DNA of 20,467 bases, taken from contig CAMXYZ010000011.1 of the NCBI GenBank assembly GCA_947253305.1, forward strand, positions 1-20,467, given 5' to 3'. Every line of letters starts with the position of its first letter. Position 1 is the first letter of the stretch. This DNA comes from an uncultured Helcococcus sp. (GTDB lineage: Bacteria > Bacillota > Clostridia > Tissierellales > Peptoniphilaceae). Shown piece by piece: positions 7,628 to 15,194 of this stretch. The notes under the pieces were generated by a model that saw nothing but the letters and a program-made list of their open reading frames with translations, did no database searches and was not told where the DNA came from. The translations under genes and the position numbers were made by a program.

Positions 7628-8752
7628 CTATTCAGCAATATATTTATCCCATTCTGCTTCATTGAATGGTACATTAATCTTTCCAGCTTTCATATCTTCA
7701 AGTTTTTGGATTGCTTTTTCATGAAGATCTAGTGGATATAAAGCGTCATCGCCTCTATGTTCTGGGATACCTACAGCATCTTCATTAACTGTATAAACAA
7801 CTGTTTGTCCACCTAATTTTTCACCAGATAATACCCTCTTAGATAAGTCGTAAACTGCTATATCTACTTTCTTCAATGCTGATGTTAATACGTTCTTTGG
7901 TGCTAAACCTGATTGGTCAGCGTCTACACCTATAGCAAATTTATTTGCTTCTTTAGCAGCCTCGATAACTCCCTTACCTACACCACCTGCAGCATGGAAT
8001 ACAATATCTGATCCATCATTGAACATTCTTGTTGCTATTGATTTACCTTTTGCTTCATCATCAAAGCTGTCTGCGTATTGAATATCAACTTCAATTTCTT
8101 TTCCTAATTCTTTTGCAGCTTCTAGAACACCTGCTCTATATCCGAATTCGAATTGATCAATAACAACGCCTTTAACACCACCAACAAATCCGACTTTATT
8201 TGTTTTTGTTGTATGTCCTGCAATATATCCTACGGCAAATGATGGTTGTTCAGCTTTGAAAACTACACCTGTAACATTTGGTAATGATGCAGCATCTTCA
8301 TATTCCTTATCAATTATTGCAAAGTTTTGGTCTGGTGATTGTTGTGAAGCTGTCTTGATTGAGTCAGCTAATAAGAATCCAATTCCCCATACTAAATCTG
8401 TATTTTGGTCAACTAATTGGTTGATATTTGGTATATAGTCAGCATCTTGTTCAGATTGAACATATGATACTTCTGCACCTGTATCATCTTTTAGTCTATT
8501 TAATCCAGCCCATGATGATTGGTTAAATGATTCGTCATTTACCCCACCAGTATCTGTAACCATACCTACTGATTTACCATCTAGTTTTACTGAATCAGCT
8601 GGTTTTTCACCTTCAGTTTGCTCTGCTGCTGTTTCAGTTGCTGTTTCACCTGGTTTTTCACCTGCAGTTTCATTTTCATTCTTTCCACATGCTACTAAAG
8701 CAAATACCATTACTAATGCTAATAGTAATGCAAGCATTTTCTTTTTGTTCAT
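7628..8752 (-). CDS. nupN: BMP-family nucleoside-binding lipoprotein (NupN/PnrA-like)
   Basis: Surface lipoprotein that captures nucleosides for the NupOPQ importer; 374 residues. A signal peptide runs over residues 1-21 and the lipobox LVAC gives lipid-modified C22. A flexible linker rich in E, T, P and A (about 24-55) follows, then the BMP domain. Family motifs are TDTGGVNDESFNQ (66-78), a GYIAG segment (175-179), FGYRAGV (203-209), HAAGGVGKGV (253-262) and VDADQS (276-281). The ATG at 8752 is chosen for its GGAGGA site and because the signal peptide begins there; upstream in-frame codons back to 8806 give no sensible N-terminus. A strong promoter lies just upstream. The exact ligand, purine or pyrimidine, cannot be read from sequence. 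Confidence 0.93.
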   Translation of the reverse strand: MNKKKMLALLLALVMVFALVACGKNENETAGEKPGETATETAAEQTEGEKPADSVKLDGKSVGMVTDTGGVNDESFNQSSWAGLNRLKDDTGAEVSYVQSEQDADYIPNINQLVDQNTDLVWGIGFLLADSIKTASQQSPDQNFAIIDKEYEDAASLPNVTGVVFKAEQPSFAVGYIAGHTTKTNKVGFVGGVKGVVIDQFEFGYRAGVLEAAKELGKEIEVDIQYADSFDDEAKGKSIATRMFNDGSDIVFHAAGGVGKGVIEAAKEANKFAIGVDADQSGLAPKNVLTSALKKVDIAVYDLSKRVLSGEKLGGQTVVYTVNEDAVGIPEHRGDDALYPLDLHEKAIQKLEDMKAGKINVPFNEAEWDKYIAE

Positions 8753-8828
8753 GATTCCTCCAAAATTTTCTGTATTTTTTCTTGTTCTGTATTTATATCC
8801 GCTCAATATAAATACGATTTACAAGTTA

Positions 8829-8857
8829 ATTATATTATATATTTATATTAATTTCAA
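8829..8857 (-). promoter_or_regulatory. Promoter of nupN operon
   Basis: On the minus strand TTGAAA (8852-8857) and TATAAT (8829-8834) are 17 bp apart, a near-perfect sigma-A promoter. The transcript should start near 8822, giving a leader of about 70 bases before the ATG at 8752. I see no purine-riboswitch-like structure in that leader. The -35 touches the 12-bp repeats at 8856-8903. Confidence 0.85.
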
Positions 8858-8903
8858 CATTTATAAGCATATTTACAAACATATTTATAAGCAAATTTGT
8901 AAG
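8856..8903 (-). repeat. Four 12-bp tandem repeats at the nupN promoter
   Basis: Read on the minus strand, four consecutive 12-bp units occupy 8892-8903, 8880-8891, 8868-8879 and 8856-8867. They are CTTACAAATTTG, CTTATAAATATG, TTTGTAAATATG and CTTATAAATGTT, with consensus about CTTATAAATATG. The last unit runs into the -35 hexamer. The regular spacing, near one helical turn, suggests a repeated protein-binding site or a phased AT-rich UP-element. Confidence 0.75.
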
Positions 8904-8966
8904 TTTTTTATTTAACAAAACATCAGCGAATAACACTTTATTAAAGCCTATATTAAGCTATTAATA

Positions 8967-9992
8967 TTATTGCACTTCGTATTTCATAAATGTATCTTTA
9001 TTTAAAGGAATGTCAATTTCGTGATTAATGATTTTGTTTTCTTTTTCTGTCATTTTTTGGTAGTTTTCAGACTTAAAATTCTTATTGTCGGATATTGTTT
9101 TCGCAGATACCCCACCTTCTTTGACGCCATAAAATAAATTTTGTTCACTTTCTTTGGTATTTAATATATATTTTTCAACTAATTGAGCAGTTATCATATC
9201 ATAATTTTTTACTGAAGAAATTAATATATTGTCTGGTGCAATATATGACTGATCTATATCATATCCTATAACGAATTTATCATTATGTTTCGCACTTTCT
9301 ATTACTCCTAGACCAGTATATCCAACTGTTTGATATATTATATCGACATTATTGTCATACATTTCATTTGCTAATTTCTTACCTTGATTAAAATCACTCA
9401 TGCTATTAACTCTTTTAATGTGTATCTCAATTTTTTTATGAAGCTCATCTGCAGCATCTGCTACTCCGGCTCTAAATCCATATTCATACATATCAGATAT
9501 TAGTCCACTCTCATAACCTATATATCCCAACACATTAGTCTTAGTCTCAAGTCCTGCAAGATATCCGACAAGATAAGAGGACTCATTCACCTTAAAACTT
9601 ACCGATTTTATATTTTCTATTTCTGGATCTGTAACAGCATCGAATAATAAAAATTCTATTTCTGGATTATTAGGAGCTAATATCTCAAAATCTTCTTTTA
9701 ATAAAAAACTATTTCCTATTATTAGATTACATCCCTTGTCAATTAATGACTGTATATCAGTTATATAGTCATCGTCTTTTTCAGCTATTTTTTCAAATAG
9801 TTTTACATTTTTTCTATTTTCAATTATAGTATTTAAAACTCTGGATATTTGACCAGATCTAGTATTTTTAAATTCTTCCGAATCCGTTATGAAACCTATC
9901 TTATAGTCATTATCTACTTCTTCTTTTCTACATGCCGTAATAAATATAGAGATAATTATAAGAAATAATATATATATTTTTTTATTCTTCAT
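8967..9992 (-). CDS. Divergent BMP-family lipoprotein
   Basis: A 341-residue predicted lipoprotein: signal peptide 1-20 with lipobox ITAC and lipid-modified C21. It is clearly a paralogue of NupN, aligning along its length. Shared features are YLVGYLAGLETKTNVLGYIG (about 140-159), YGFRAGV (171-177), GLGVIESAK (227-235) and YDIDQS (244-249). The N-terminal ligand segment TDTGGVNDESFNQ of NupN is replaced by TDSEEFKNTRSGQ (36-48), and the GGVG loop by GYTG. Ligand may therefore differ or binding may be lost. The ATG lies inside the end of the ABC-F gene (11-bp overlap), with AGAGGA upstream, so it is translated with that gene. No transporter genes of its own are adjacent. Confidence 0.85.
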   Translation of the reverse strand: MKNKKIYILFLIIISIFITACRKEEVDNDYKIGFITDSEEFKNTRSGQISRVLNTIIENRKNVKLFEKIAEKDDDYITDIQSLIDKGCNLIIGNSFLLKEDFEILAPNNPEIEFLLFDAVTDPEIENIKSVSFKVNESSYLVGYLAGLETKTNVLGYIGYESGLISDMYEYGFRAGVADAADELHKKIEIHIKRVNSMSDFNQGKKLANEMYDNNVDIIYQTVGYTGLGVIESAKHNDKFVIGYDIDQSYIAPDNILISSVKNYDMITAQLVEKYILNTKESEQNLFYGVKEGGVSAKTISDNKNFKSENYQKMTEKENKIINHEIDIPLNKDTFMKYEVQ

Positions 9993-11919
9993 TATCTTCT
10001 TCCTCTAATTCCATATTAAGATCTAACCATCTTTTTGAAATCTTATCTTTTTCATTTTCTAATTTTTTAATATCTACACTTATCTCATGAGCTTTTTGAT
10101 AATCTTCAAAAATTTCAGGTTTAATATACTCTTGATTTAGTTCTTCTACGATTAAATCTATTTCTTCTAATCTTTTCTCAATAGACCTAATCTCATTTCT
10201 TAACTTTCTTCTTTCCTTTTCAATCTCTTTTTGTTGCTTAAAATTCTTTATTCTTTGAGTTTTATTAATAGAGATATTACTTTCTCTTTTTTCTTTTAAT
10301 TCTTCTTTTTTAGATAGATAATAATCATAATTTCCATGATAAATAGTTAGCTTACCATCTTCTATTTCTATAAGCTTATCACAGACTTTATTTAAGAAAT
10401 ATCTATCGTGACTTATCATTAAAGCAGTCGCCTCATAATTATTAAGCGCATCCTCCAATACTTCTTTTGAAGTTATATCTAAATGATTATTAGGCTCGTC
10501 CATAAGTAAAAAATTAGCATCTGATAACATTAATTCCAATAATGTAATTCTAGATTTTTCTCCACCGCTTAAATCCCCAACAATTTTAAATATATCATCA
10601 CCTATAAACATAAATTTAGCTAAATATTTTCTAATATCATAATGGTTTAGATAAGGATATTTATCCCAAACTTCATCTATTATAGTTTTTTCTAGGTCTA
10701 GATTTTTTTGTTCTTGATCAAAATATTCAGGAAAAACTGACACTCCCAATTCTATATTCCCATTATCAGGCTTAATCTTATTAAGTATCATTTTAAATAA
10801 TGTTGTTTTTCCAGTACCATTTCCACCAATTAATCCAACTTTCTCACCTTTATAAATATTGAAAGAAATATCTTCATATAGTTTAAAATTACCGAAAGAC
10901 TTAGATATATTATTTACTCTTAGTACATCTTTCCCACTTTCTCTAGCTGGAGTAAATCTTAAATCCATCTTATCGTCAAAATGTTCCGGCCTTTCCATAA
11001 GCTTCATCTTATCCAATAGTTTTTGTCTAGATCTTGATTGAGCTATCCCTCTCTTTCTTAAAGAGCCTCCAAGACTTGCGAATCTTTCAATTATTTCTTC
11101 TTGTCTTTCAATCTCTTTTTGTTGATTCTCGTAAGCTCTTTCTAAAACCTCAACTTCTTTTTTTCTCATCTTATAGAAATTTGAGTAATTGGTATTATAA
11201 ACTTTCAATCTTCCAAGTTCTAATAAAAATATCTTACTTGCAATTTTATCTAAAAAATATCTGTCGTGAGATATAAATACCACAGTTTTATTAATATCTT
11301 TAATATAGGATTCTAAAAATTCTATAGTCTTCATATCCAAGTGGTTTGTAGGCTCGTCTAATAACAATATGTCTGAATTAGAAATTAGAAGTTTTGATAA
11401 TTCAAGTCTAGATTTTTCTCCACCAGATAAAGTATTTACTTTATCATCGAATCTTTCTTTTGGAAACCCCATCCCAATAAGTATAGATTCTATTTTCACC
11501 TCAAAATATTCTCCACCCAAATCTACATATTTATCTAATAAATTTGTATACTTTAATGTCGTATTATGCAAATCTTCTTCATTCTCATAATTTTCTAATT
11601 TCTTTTGTAGATCATCCAATTCTTTTTCTATATTATGAATATATGAAAACTCTTCTAACATTTCTTCGTAAATACTTTTATTTGAATCCAGGCTAAGACT
11701 TTGATGCATATATCCTATCTTCAATCCACTTCTCTTATATACATCTCCTTCGTAATCATCAATATTATCTGTAAGAATATTAAAAAGAGTAGATTTCCCT
11801 GAACCATTAGCACCTACTATACCGATTTTTTCATTTTCATTTATTATAAAGCTCACATCAGAAAATATTTCTTCTATACCATAAGATTTTCCAAGTTTGC
11901 TAACTGTTATCTCTGCCAT
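9982..11919 (-). CDS. ABC-F family ATPase (YdiF-like translation factor)
   Basis: A soluble protein of 645 residues with two ATP-binding cassettes and no membrane segment. ABC-F proteins bind the ribosome near the E/P sites and rescue or tune translation; some give antibiotic protection. Cassette 1 has Walker A GANGSGKST (36-44), LSGGEKSR (164-171) and LLLDEPTNHLD (185-195). A helical P-site linker runs about 240-320. Cassette 2 has GGNGTGKTT (365-373), LSGGEKSR (450-457) and DEPNNHLD (474-481, N in place of the usual T). A charged coiled-coil tail occupies about 540-640, as in YdiF/Uup types. The ATG at 11919 is chosen because GAGGT precedes it; the in-frame ATG at 11931 falls at the predicted transcript start. 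Resistance versus housekeeping role cannot be decided. Confidence 0.92.
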   Translation of the reverse strand: MAEITVSKLGKSYGIEEIFSDVSFIINENEKIGIVGANGSGKSTLFNILTDNIDDYEGDVYKRSGLKIGYMHQSLSLDSNKSIYEEMLEEFSYIHNIEKELDDLQKKLENYENEEDLHNTTLKYTNLLDKYVDLGGEYFEVKIESILIGMGFPKERFDDKVNTLSGGEKSRLELSKLLISNSDILLLDEPTNHLDMKTIEFLESYIKDINKTVVFISHDRYFLDKIASKIFLLELGRLKVYNTNYSNFYKMRKKEVEVLERAYENQQKEIERQEEIIERFASLGGSLRKRGIAQSRSRQKLLDKMKLMERPEHFDDKMDLRFTPARESGKDVLRVNNISKSFGNFKLYEDISFNIYKGEKVGLIGGNGTGKTTLFKMILNKIKPDNGNIELGVSVFPEYFDQEQKNLDLEKTIIDEVWDKYPYLNHYDIRKYLAKFMFIGDDIFKIVGDLSGGEKSRITLLELMLSDANFLLMDEPNNHLDITSKEVLEDALNNYEATALMISHDRYFLNKVCDKLIEIEDGKLTIYHGNYDYYLSKKEELKEKRESNISINKTQRIKNFKQQKEIEKERRKLRNEIRSIEKRLEEIDLIVEELNQEYIKPEIFEDYQKAHEISVDIKKLENEKDKISKRWLDLNMELEEEDNEE

Positions 11920-11936
11920 AATATACCTCATATGAT

Positions 11937-11942
11937 ATTATA
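11937..11942 (-). promoter_or_regulatory. Extended -10 promoter of ABC-F gene
   Basis: On the minus strand TGTTATAAT contains an extended -10 (TG-n-TATAAT, hexamer at 11937-11942). No good -35 lies 17-18 bp upstream, as often in extended -10 promoters. The transcript would start near 11930, which rules out the ATG at 11931 as a start codon. Confidence 0.6.
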
Positions 11943-11988
11943 ACAGAAAATCATAGTAATTAGACATTCTATCGATTATATTTAAATG

Positions 11989-12028
11989 CAAAAACCACAT
12001 CAAAACACATCCTAGTGTTTAATGTGGT
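11989..12028 (-). terminator. Terminator of rex
   Basis: On the minus strand ACCACAT and AAACAC pair with GTGTTT and ATGTGGT in two stem segments separated by a small internal loop, followed by TTTTTG. The hairpin begins 14 bases after the rex stop codon and ends ahead of the ABC-F promoter. Confidence 0.8.
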
Positions 12029-12042
12029 CTCATTGTGTATTC

Positions 12043-12687
12043 TTATGATGTATGTTTGAAAAATTGTTCTGGATTTCCCATATAGTAAATTAAACTATAT
12101 AGTGATTCGCTAAGATGTATATTTTCTACAGGAATTTCTTCCTTTAATTTAACATCTGTTGGAGCAAAATTCCAAACACCTCTTACTCCTTTACCTTCAA
12201 GCATATCGCATACTTCTTGCGCGTTTTCTTTCGGTACTGTTAATACTACTATATCTACCTGATTATTAGATAAGAATTTTGGCAGTGTATCTACAGGTTT
12301 TACTTCAACACCCTCAACTTTTCCTGAGTTTTCTGGTAAATCAAAAACTCCTAAAACATTAAAGCCCTTAGTATCAAATCCTGAGTACTTATTAATAGCT
12401 TTACCTATATGACCATAGCCTACAATTACAACATTATATTCTTTATTTAGTCCTATAATTTCGTAAATTGACTTCTTCAATTCAGATACTTTATAACCAT
12501 AACCTTGTTGACCAAATCCACCAAAATGGTTTAAATCTTGCCTGATTTGAGAAGCTGTAAATCCAGTTATCTCACTTAATTCCTTAGAAGAAATCTTTTC
12601 TACTCCTTTTTCCTCTAATACAGTAAGATATCTAAAATATTTAGGCAATCTTCTAACTACTGCAGGTGATATTTTTTCTTTATTCAT
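12043..12687 (-). CDS. rex: Redox-sensing transcriptional repressor Rex
   Basis: A 214-residue repressor that senses the NADH/NAD+ ratio and controls fermentation and respiration genes. The N-terminal winged helix (about 5-80) contains the Rex start SPAVVRRLPKYFRYL and the DNA-recognition stretch ASQIRQDLNHFGGFGQQGYGY (45-65). The Rossmann fold has the dinucleotide loop GYGHIG (90-95) and the acidic end of strand 2, VFDLPE (114-119). The C-terminal swapped helix lies at about 196-210. Start 12687 is preceded by AAGGAGGGG; upstream in-frame codons to 12744 overlap the promoter. It has its own promoter and a Rex-type operator across the -35, so it probably represses itself. Confidence 0.96.
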   Translation of the reverse strand: MNKEKISPAVVRRLPKYFRYLTVLEEKGVEKISSKELSEITGFTASQIRQDLNHFGGFGQQGYGYKVSELKKSIYEIIGLNKEYNVVIVGYGHIGKAINKYSGFDTKGFNVLGVFDLPENSGKVEGVEVKPVDTLPKFLSNNQVDIVVLTVPKENAQEVCDMLEGKGVRGVWNFAPTDVKLKEEIPVENIHLSESLYSLIYYMGNPEQFFKHTS

Positions 12688-12714
12688 ATCCCCTCCTTGT
12701 TTTTCCTTTATTCT

Positions 12715-12744
12715 ATTATATAGGAAAAATTTTTGAATTGTCAA
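12715..12744 (-). promoter_or_regulatory. Promoter of rex
   Basis: On the minus strand TTGACA (12739-12744) and TATAAT (12715-12720) are both perfect consensus hexamers, separated by 18 bp. The transcript should start near 12708, about 20 bases before the rex ATG. Confidence 0.88.
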
Positions 12745-12755
12745 TCTATAAACAA
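12738..12755 (-). promoter_or_regulatory. Rex-type operator overlapping the rex -35
   Basis: The 18-bp site TTGTTTATAGATTGACAA matches the Rex pattern of two 7-bp inverted halves around 4 bp, one mismatch per half against the clostridial-type TTGTTAA-N4-TTAACAA. It covers the whole -35 hexamer, so bound Rex would block polymerase. Confidence 0.7.
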
Positions 12756-12781
12756 AAAGATTACTGAATTTATTAACAAAT

Positions 12782-13849
12782 CTAATTTAAATAATCTTCT
12801 TGAGAAAGCTTTGGCAGTTCTACCATAAATGTAGATCCTCTTCCAATTTCGCTTTCAAGTTCAATCTTTCCTTTATGGAAAATTGCAATATTTTTAGCTA
12901 ATGATAATCCAAGTCCAGTTCCTGTTTTATTTCCTCTCGATTTATCAACAACATAAAATCTCTCAAATACTCTTTCTTGATTTTCTTTCGATATACCAAT
13001 TCCATTATCTGAAAAATAGATTCTAATTTTGTCCATTTTATCTTCTGTTTTTATATTTAAATACGGATTTTTATCAGAAGAATATTTTATAGAATTAGAA
13101 ATTAAATTTCTTATCAAATCAAATATAAGCTTTGCATTACCGAAGAAAATCAACTCCTTATATTCATAATTAATAATCATATTTTTCTCTTTAAGTTGAA
13201 CGGAGAAACTTTCTATATTTTCTTGTATCATTTCCCCAATATCAAATTGTGTTAGAGAATCTGACTTTATATAACTAGTATCGAGTTTTGATAATTGTAT
13301 AGTTTCATCAATCATTCTCAAAAGTCTATTTCCCTCTACATTAATTCTTCTAGCAAACTCTCTAGAATCTTCATCTGAAGTCATGCCTGCAGCTATCATC
13401 TCAGCATACCCATTTATACTGGTTAATGGACTCTTCAACTCATGGGAAACATTCGCTGAAAACTCTCTTCTCATATTATGATTTTCTAATATATCATTAA
13501 GTCCCTTTTCAATTTCTTCTGAATCATAACCTTGGTCTTTTAACATCTTCAATACTTTTTCTTTATTATCCTCATCGATGTCTTTCAGTTTCGGATTGTT
13601 TGAAATTGTACTTTGAACATAATTTATAAATTCATCTAAAGGTTTTATGGTCTCACTTATTAATATCTTTTTCAATATATGAGATATTATAGATATTAAA
13701 ATCAAAGCTAACGAAATAATCCGTATAGAAGTTTTGAGATTACCCAATGGATAAAAATCATAAATTGATCCAATAATTGACAATATTAAGAAGAAAAAGA
13801 CTGTCAAAGATATAAATATTATCCAGTACAGTCTTCTTTTTGTTTTCAT
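12782..13849 (-). CDS. phoR: Phosphate-regulon sensor histidine kinase PhoR
   Basis: A 355-residue membrane histidine kinase paired with PhoP. Two transmembrane helices (about 8-29 and 41-61) are separated by only about a dozen residues, so there is no extracytoplasmic sensor domain. A cytoplasmic linker (about 62-125) follows, with no recognisable PAS domain. The H-box FSANVSHELKSPLTS has H136 as phosphorylation site. The N-box is NLISNSIKYSS (248-258), with DNGIG (281-285), the F-box ERFYVVDKSR and GTGLGL (310-315). The design fits a kinase told about phosphate by PhoU and the Pst transporter rather than by direct sensing. AGGAG precedes the ATG, two bases after the phoP stop. It closes the pst-pho operon; no terminator is seen before rex. 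Confidence 0.9.
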   Translation of the reverse strand: MKTKRRLYWIIFISLTVFFFLILSIIGSIYDFYPLGNLKTSIRIISLALILISIISHILKKILISETIKPLDEFINYVQSTISNNPKLKDIDEDNKEKVLKMLKDQGYDSEEIEKGLNDILENHNMRREFSANVSHELKSPLTSINGYAEMIAAGMTSDEDSREFARRINVEGNRLLRMIDETIQLSKLDTSYIKSDSLTQFDIGEMIQENIESFSVQLKEKNMIINYEYKELIFFGNAKLIFDLIRNLISNSIKYSSDKNPYLNIKTEDKMDKIRIYFSDNGIGISKENQERVFERFYVVDKSRGNKTGTGLGLSLAKNIAIFHKGKIELESEIGRGSTFMVELPKLSQEDYLN

Positions 13850-13851
13850 AT

Positions 13852-14529
13852 TTATTCTCCTAGCTTATAGCCGACATTTCTGATAGTTAAAATGTTATCT
13901 CCCTGCTCACCCAACTTTTGTCTAAGCGTTCTTATGTGAACATCTACAGTTCTTGTTTCTCCTGAATAATCAAAACCCCAAACTACTTCCATTATCTTAT
14001 CCCTACTTAATACTATATCTCTATTCATCAATAGGAAATATAATAATTCGAACTCTTTATATGTTAAATCTACTTTATTATCATTAGAAAAGACTTCTCT
14101 TTTCTTAACATTCATATATATCCCATCATATTCTAATATTGATTCATTAGCTGAATTATTTGGAGCTCTTCTAAGTACAGCCTTTATTCTTGATATTGTT
14201 TCTAATACTCCAAAGGGTTTTGTTATATAATCGTCGGCTCCCATATCTAAGCCTTTAACTTTGTCAAATTCACTGTCCTTAGCCGTTAATATTATTACTG
14301 GCAAATCTTTTAATTTTGAGTCGCTTCGCACTTTCTGCAGTATATCGTAGCCACTTTCGCCTTCAAGCATTAAATCTAAAATTACGAGTGAAGGTATTGA
14401 ATTTTCAATATAATTAAAAAAGTCTTTTGAATTGGAAAATCCGGTAGCTTTAAAACCATTATTATTTAAAGCATATACTAATAATTCTCTAATATTTAAA
14501 TCATCTTCGACTACCAATATACTTTGCAT
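13852..14529 (-). CDS. phoP: Phosphate-regulon response regulator PhoP
   Basis: An OmpR/PhoB-family response regulator of 225 residues. The receiver domain (1-120) has acidic pocket E8-D9-D10, phospho-acceptor D52 in VILDLML, T82 and K104. The C-terminal winged helix (about 130-225) contains LTYKEFELLYFLLMNR and the recognition region TRTVDVHIRTLRQKLG. It should bind the direct repeats in front of pstS and activate the operon when phosphate is low. TAGGAG precedes the ATG, and only nine bases separate it from phoU. The call as PhoP rather than another OmpR-type regulator rests mainly on its position between phoU and phoR and the upstream Pho box. Confidence 0.92.
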   Translation of the reverse strand: MQSILVVEDDLNIRELLVYALNNNGFKATGFSNSKDFFNYIENSIPSLVILDLMLEGESGYDILQKVRSDSKLKDLPVIILTAKDSEFDKVKGLDMGADDYITKPFGVLETISRIKAVLRRAPNNSANESILEYDGIYMNVKKREVFSNDNKVDLTYKEFELLYFLLMNRDIVLSRDKIMEVVWGFDYSGETRTVDVHIRTLRQKLGEQGDNILTIRNVGYKLGE

Positions 14530-14538
14530 AGATAACTC

Positions 14539-15192
14539 CTATCCCTTTTTAACTTCACCGGTAATTGAGTAATATACTCTTTCAGCAATATTAACTGTAT
14601 GATCTCCAATTCTTTCTAGATATTTAGCAATCATTAGCATATCTAAGGAATTTTTAGTTGTAAATCTATCTTCTTTAACGTCCACTACAACTTCATTTCT
14701 AACCTTTTTAAAATAGTCATCGACCACATCATCTCTTTCCATTACATCATTGATAAGATCCAAATCTCCACTTATATATCCTTCAATTGAATCTATAACC
14801 ATAGATTTAGCTACTTCAGCCATTTCGATTATAGAACCTAAATCTTCTTTTTTATATGATCTATGAGAAAGTTTTACATTGATATATGCTATATCTGCAG
14901 CTTGATCTCCAATTCTTTCTAAATCTGTAATTATCTTAATAGCGGAAGTTACAAATCTTAAATCTGAAGCTACAGGTTGTTCTTTTAATAATAAATTGAA
15001 ACTCAACGTTTCAATTTGGTCTTCTAAAGAGTTTACATCTTTATCTCCAACAATTACTTTCTCAGCTAGATCTTCATCTTTCTCGATTAAAGCCTTGATG
15101 GAATTTTCAATTGAAGCTACTACAAGATTACCCATTTCTACAATTAATAAATGTAATTTGTTTAAGTTTTTTTCATAATTAATTCTTAACAT
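14539..15192 (-). CDS. phoU: Phosphate signalling protein PhoU
   Basis: A 217-residue all-helical cytoplasmic protein made of two similar three-helix bundles. Each repeat carries the metal-binding motif: ERIGDQAADIA at 92-102 and ERIGDHTVNIAE at 193-204. PhoU links the Pst transporter to PhoR, damping transport and the kinase when phosphate is plentiful. The N-terminus MLRINYEKNLNKLHLLIVEMG matches the family start. The Shine-Dalgarno sequence is weak (AGGAAGG in the end of pstB, about a dozen bases away), and the gene starts 2 bases after the pstB stop, so translation is probably coupled. Confidence 0.95.
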   Translation of the reverse strand: MLRINYEKNLNKLHLLIVEMGNLVVASIENSIKALIEKDEDLAEKVIVGDKDVNSLEDQIETLSFNLLLKEQPVASDLRFVTSAIKIITDLERIGDQAADIAYINVKLSHRSYKKEDLGSIIEMAEVAKSMVIDSIEGYISGDLDLINDVMERDDVVDDYFKKVRNEVVVDVKEDRFTTKNSLDMLMIAKYLERIGDHTVNIAERVYYSITGEVKKG

Positions 15193-15194
15193 AA

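Noticed and set aside
8753..8825. Purine or other riboswitch in the nupN leader
   Set aside because: The leader is about 70 bases, AT-rich, and shows none of the conserved purine-aptamer core or an expression-platform hairpin.
8904..8966. Terminator after the divergent BMP gene
   Set aside because: Only 3-4 bp AT stems are visible and no T-run follows; transcription may continue into nupN.
12688..12744. Longer N-terminus for Rex starting at 12744
   Set aside because: Those codons overlap the rex -35/-10 promoter, and AAGGAGGGG sits directly in front of the ATG at 12687.
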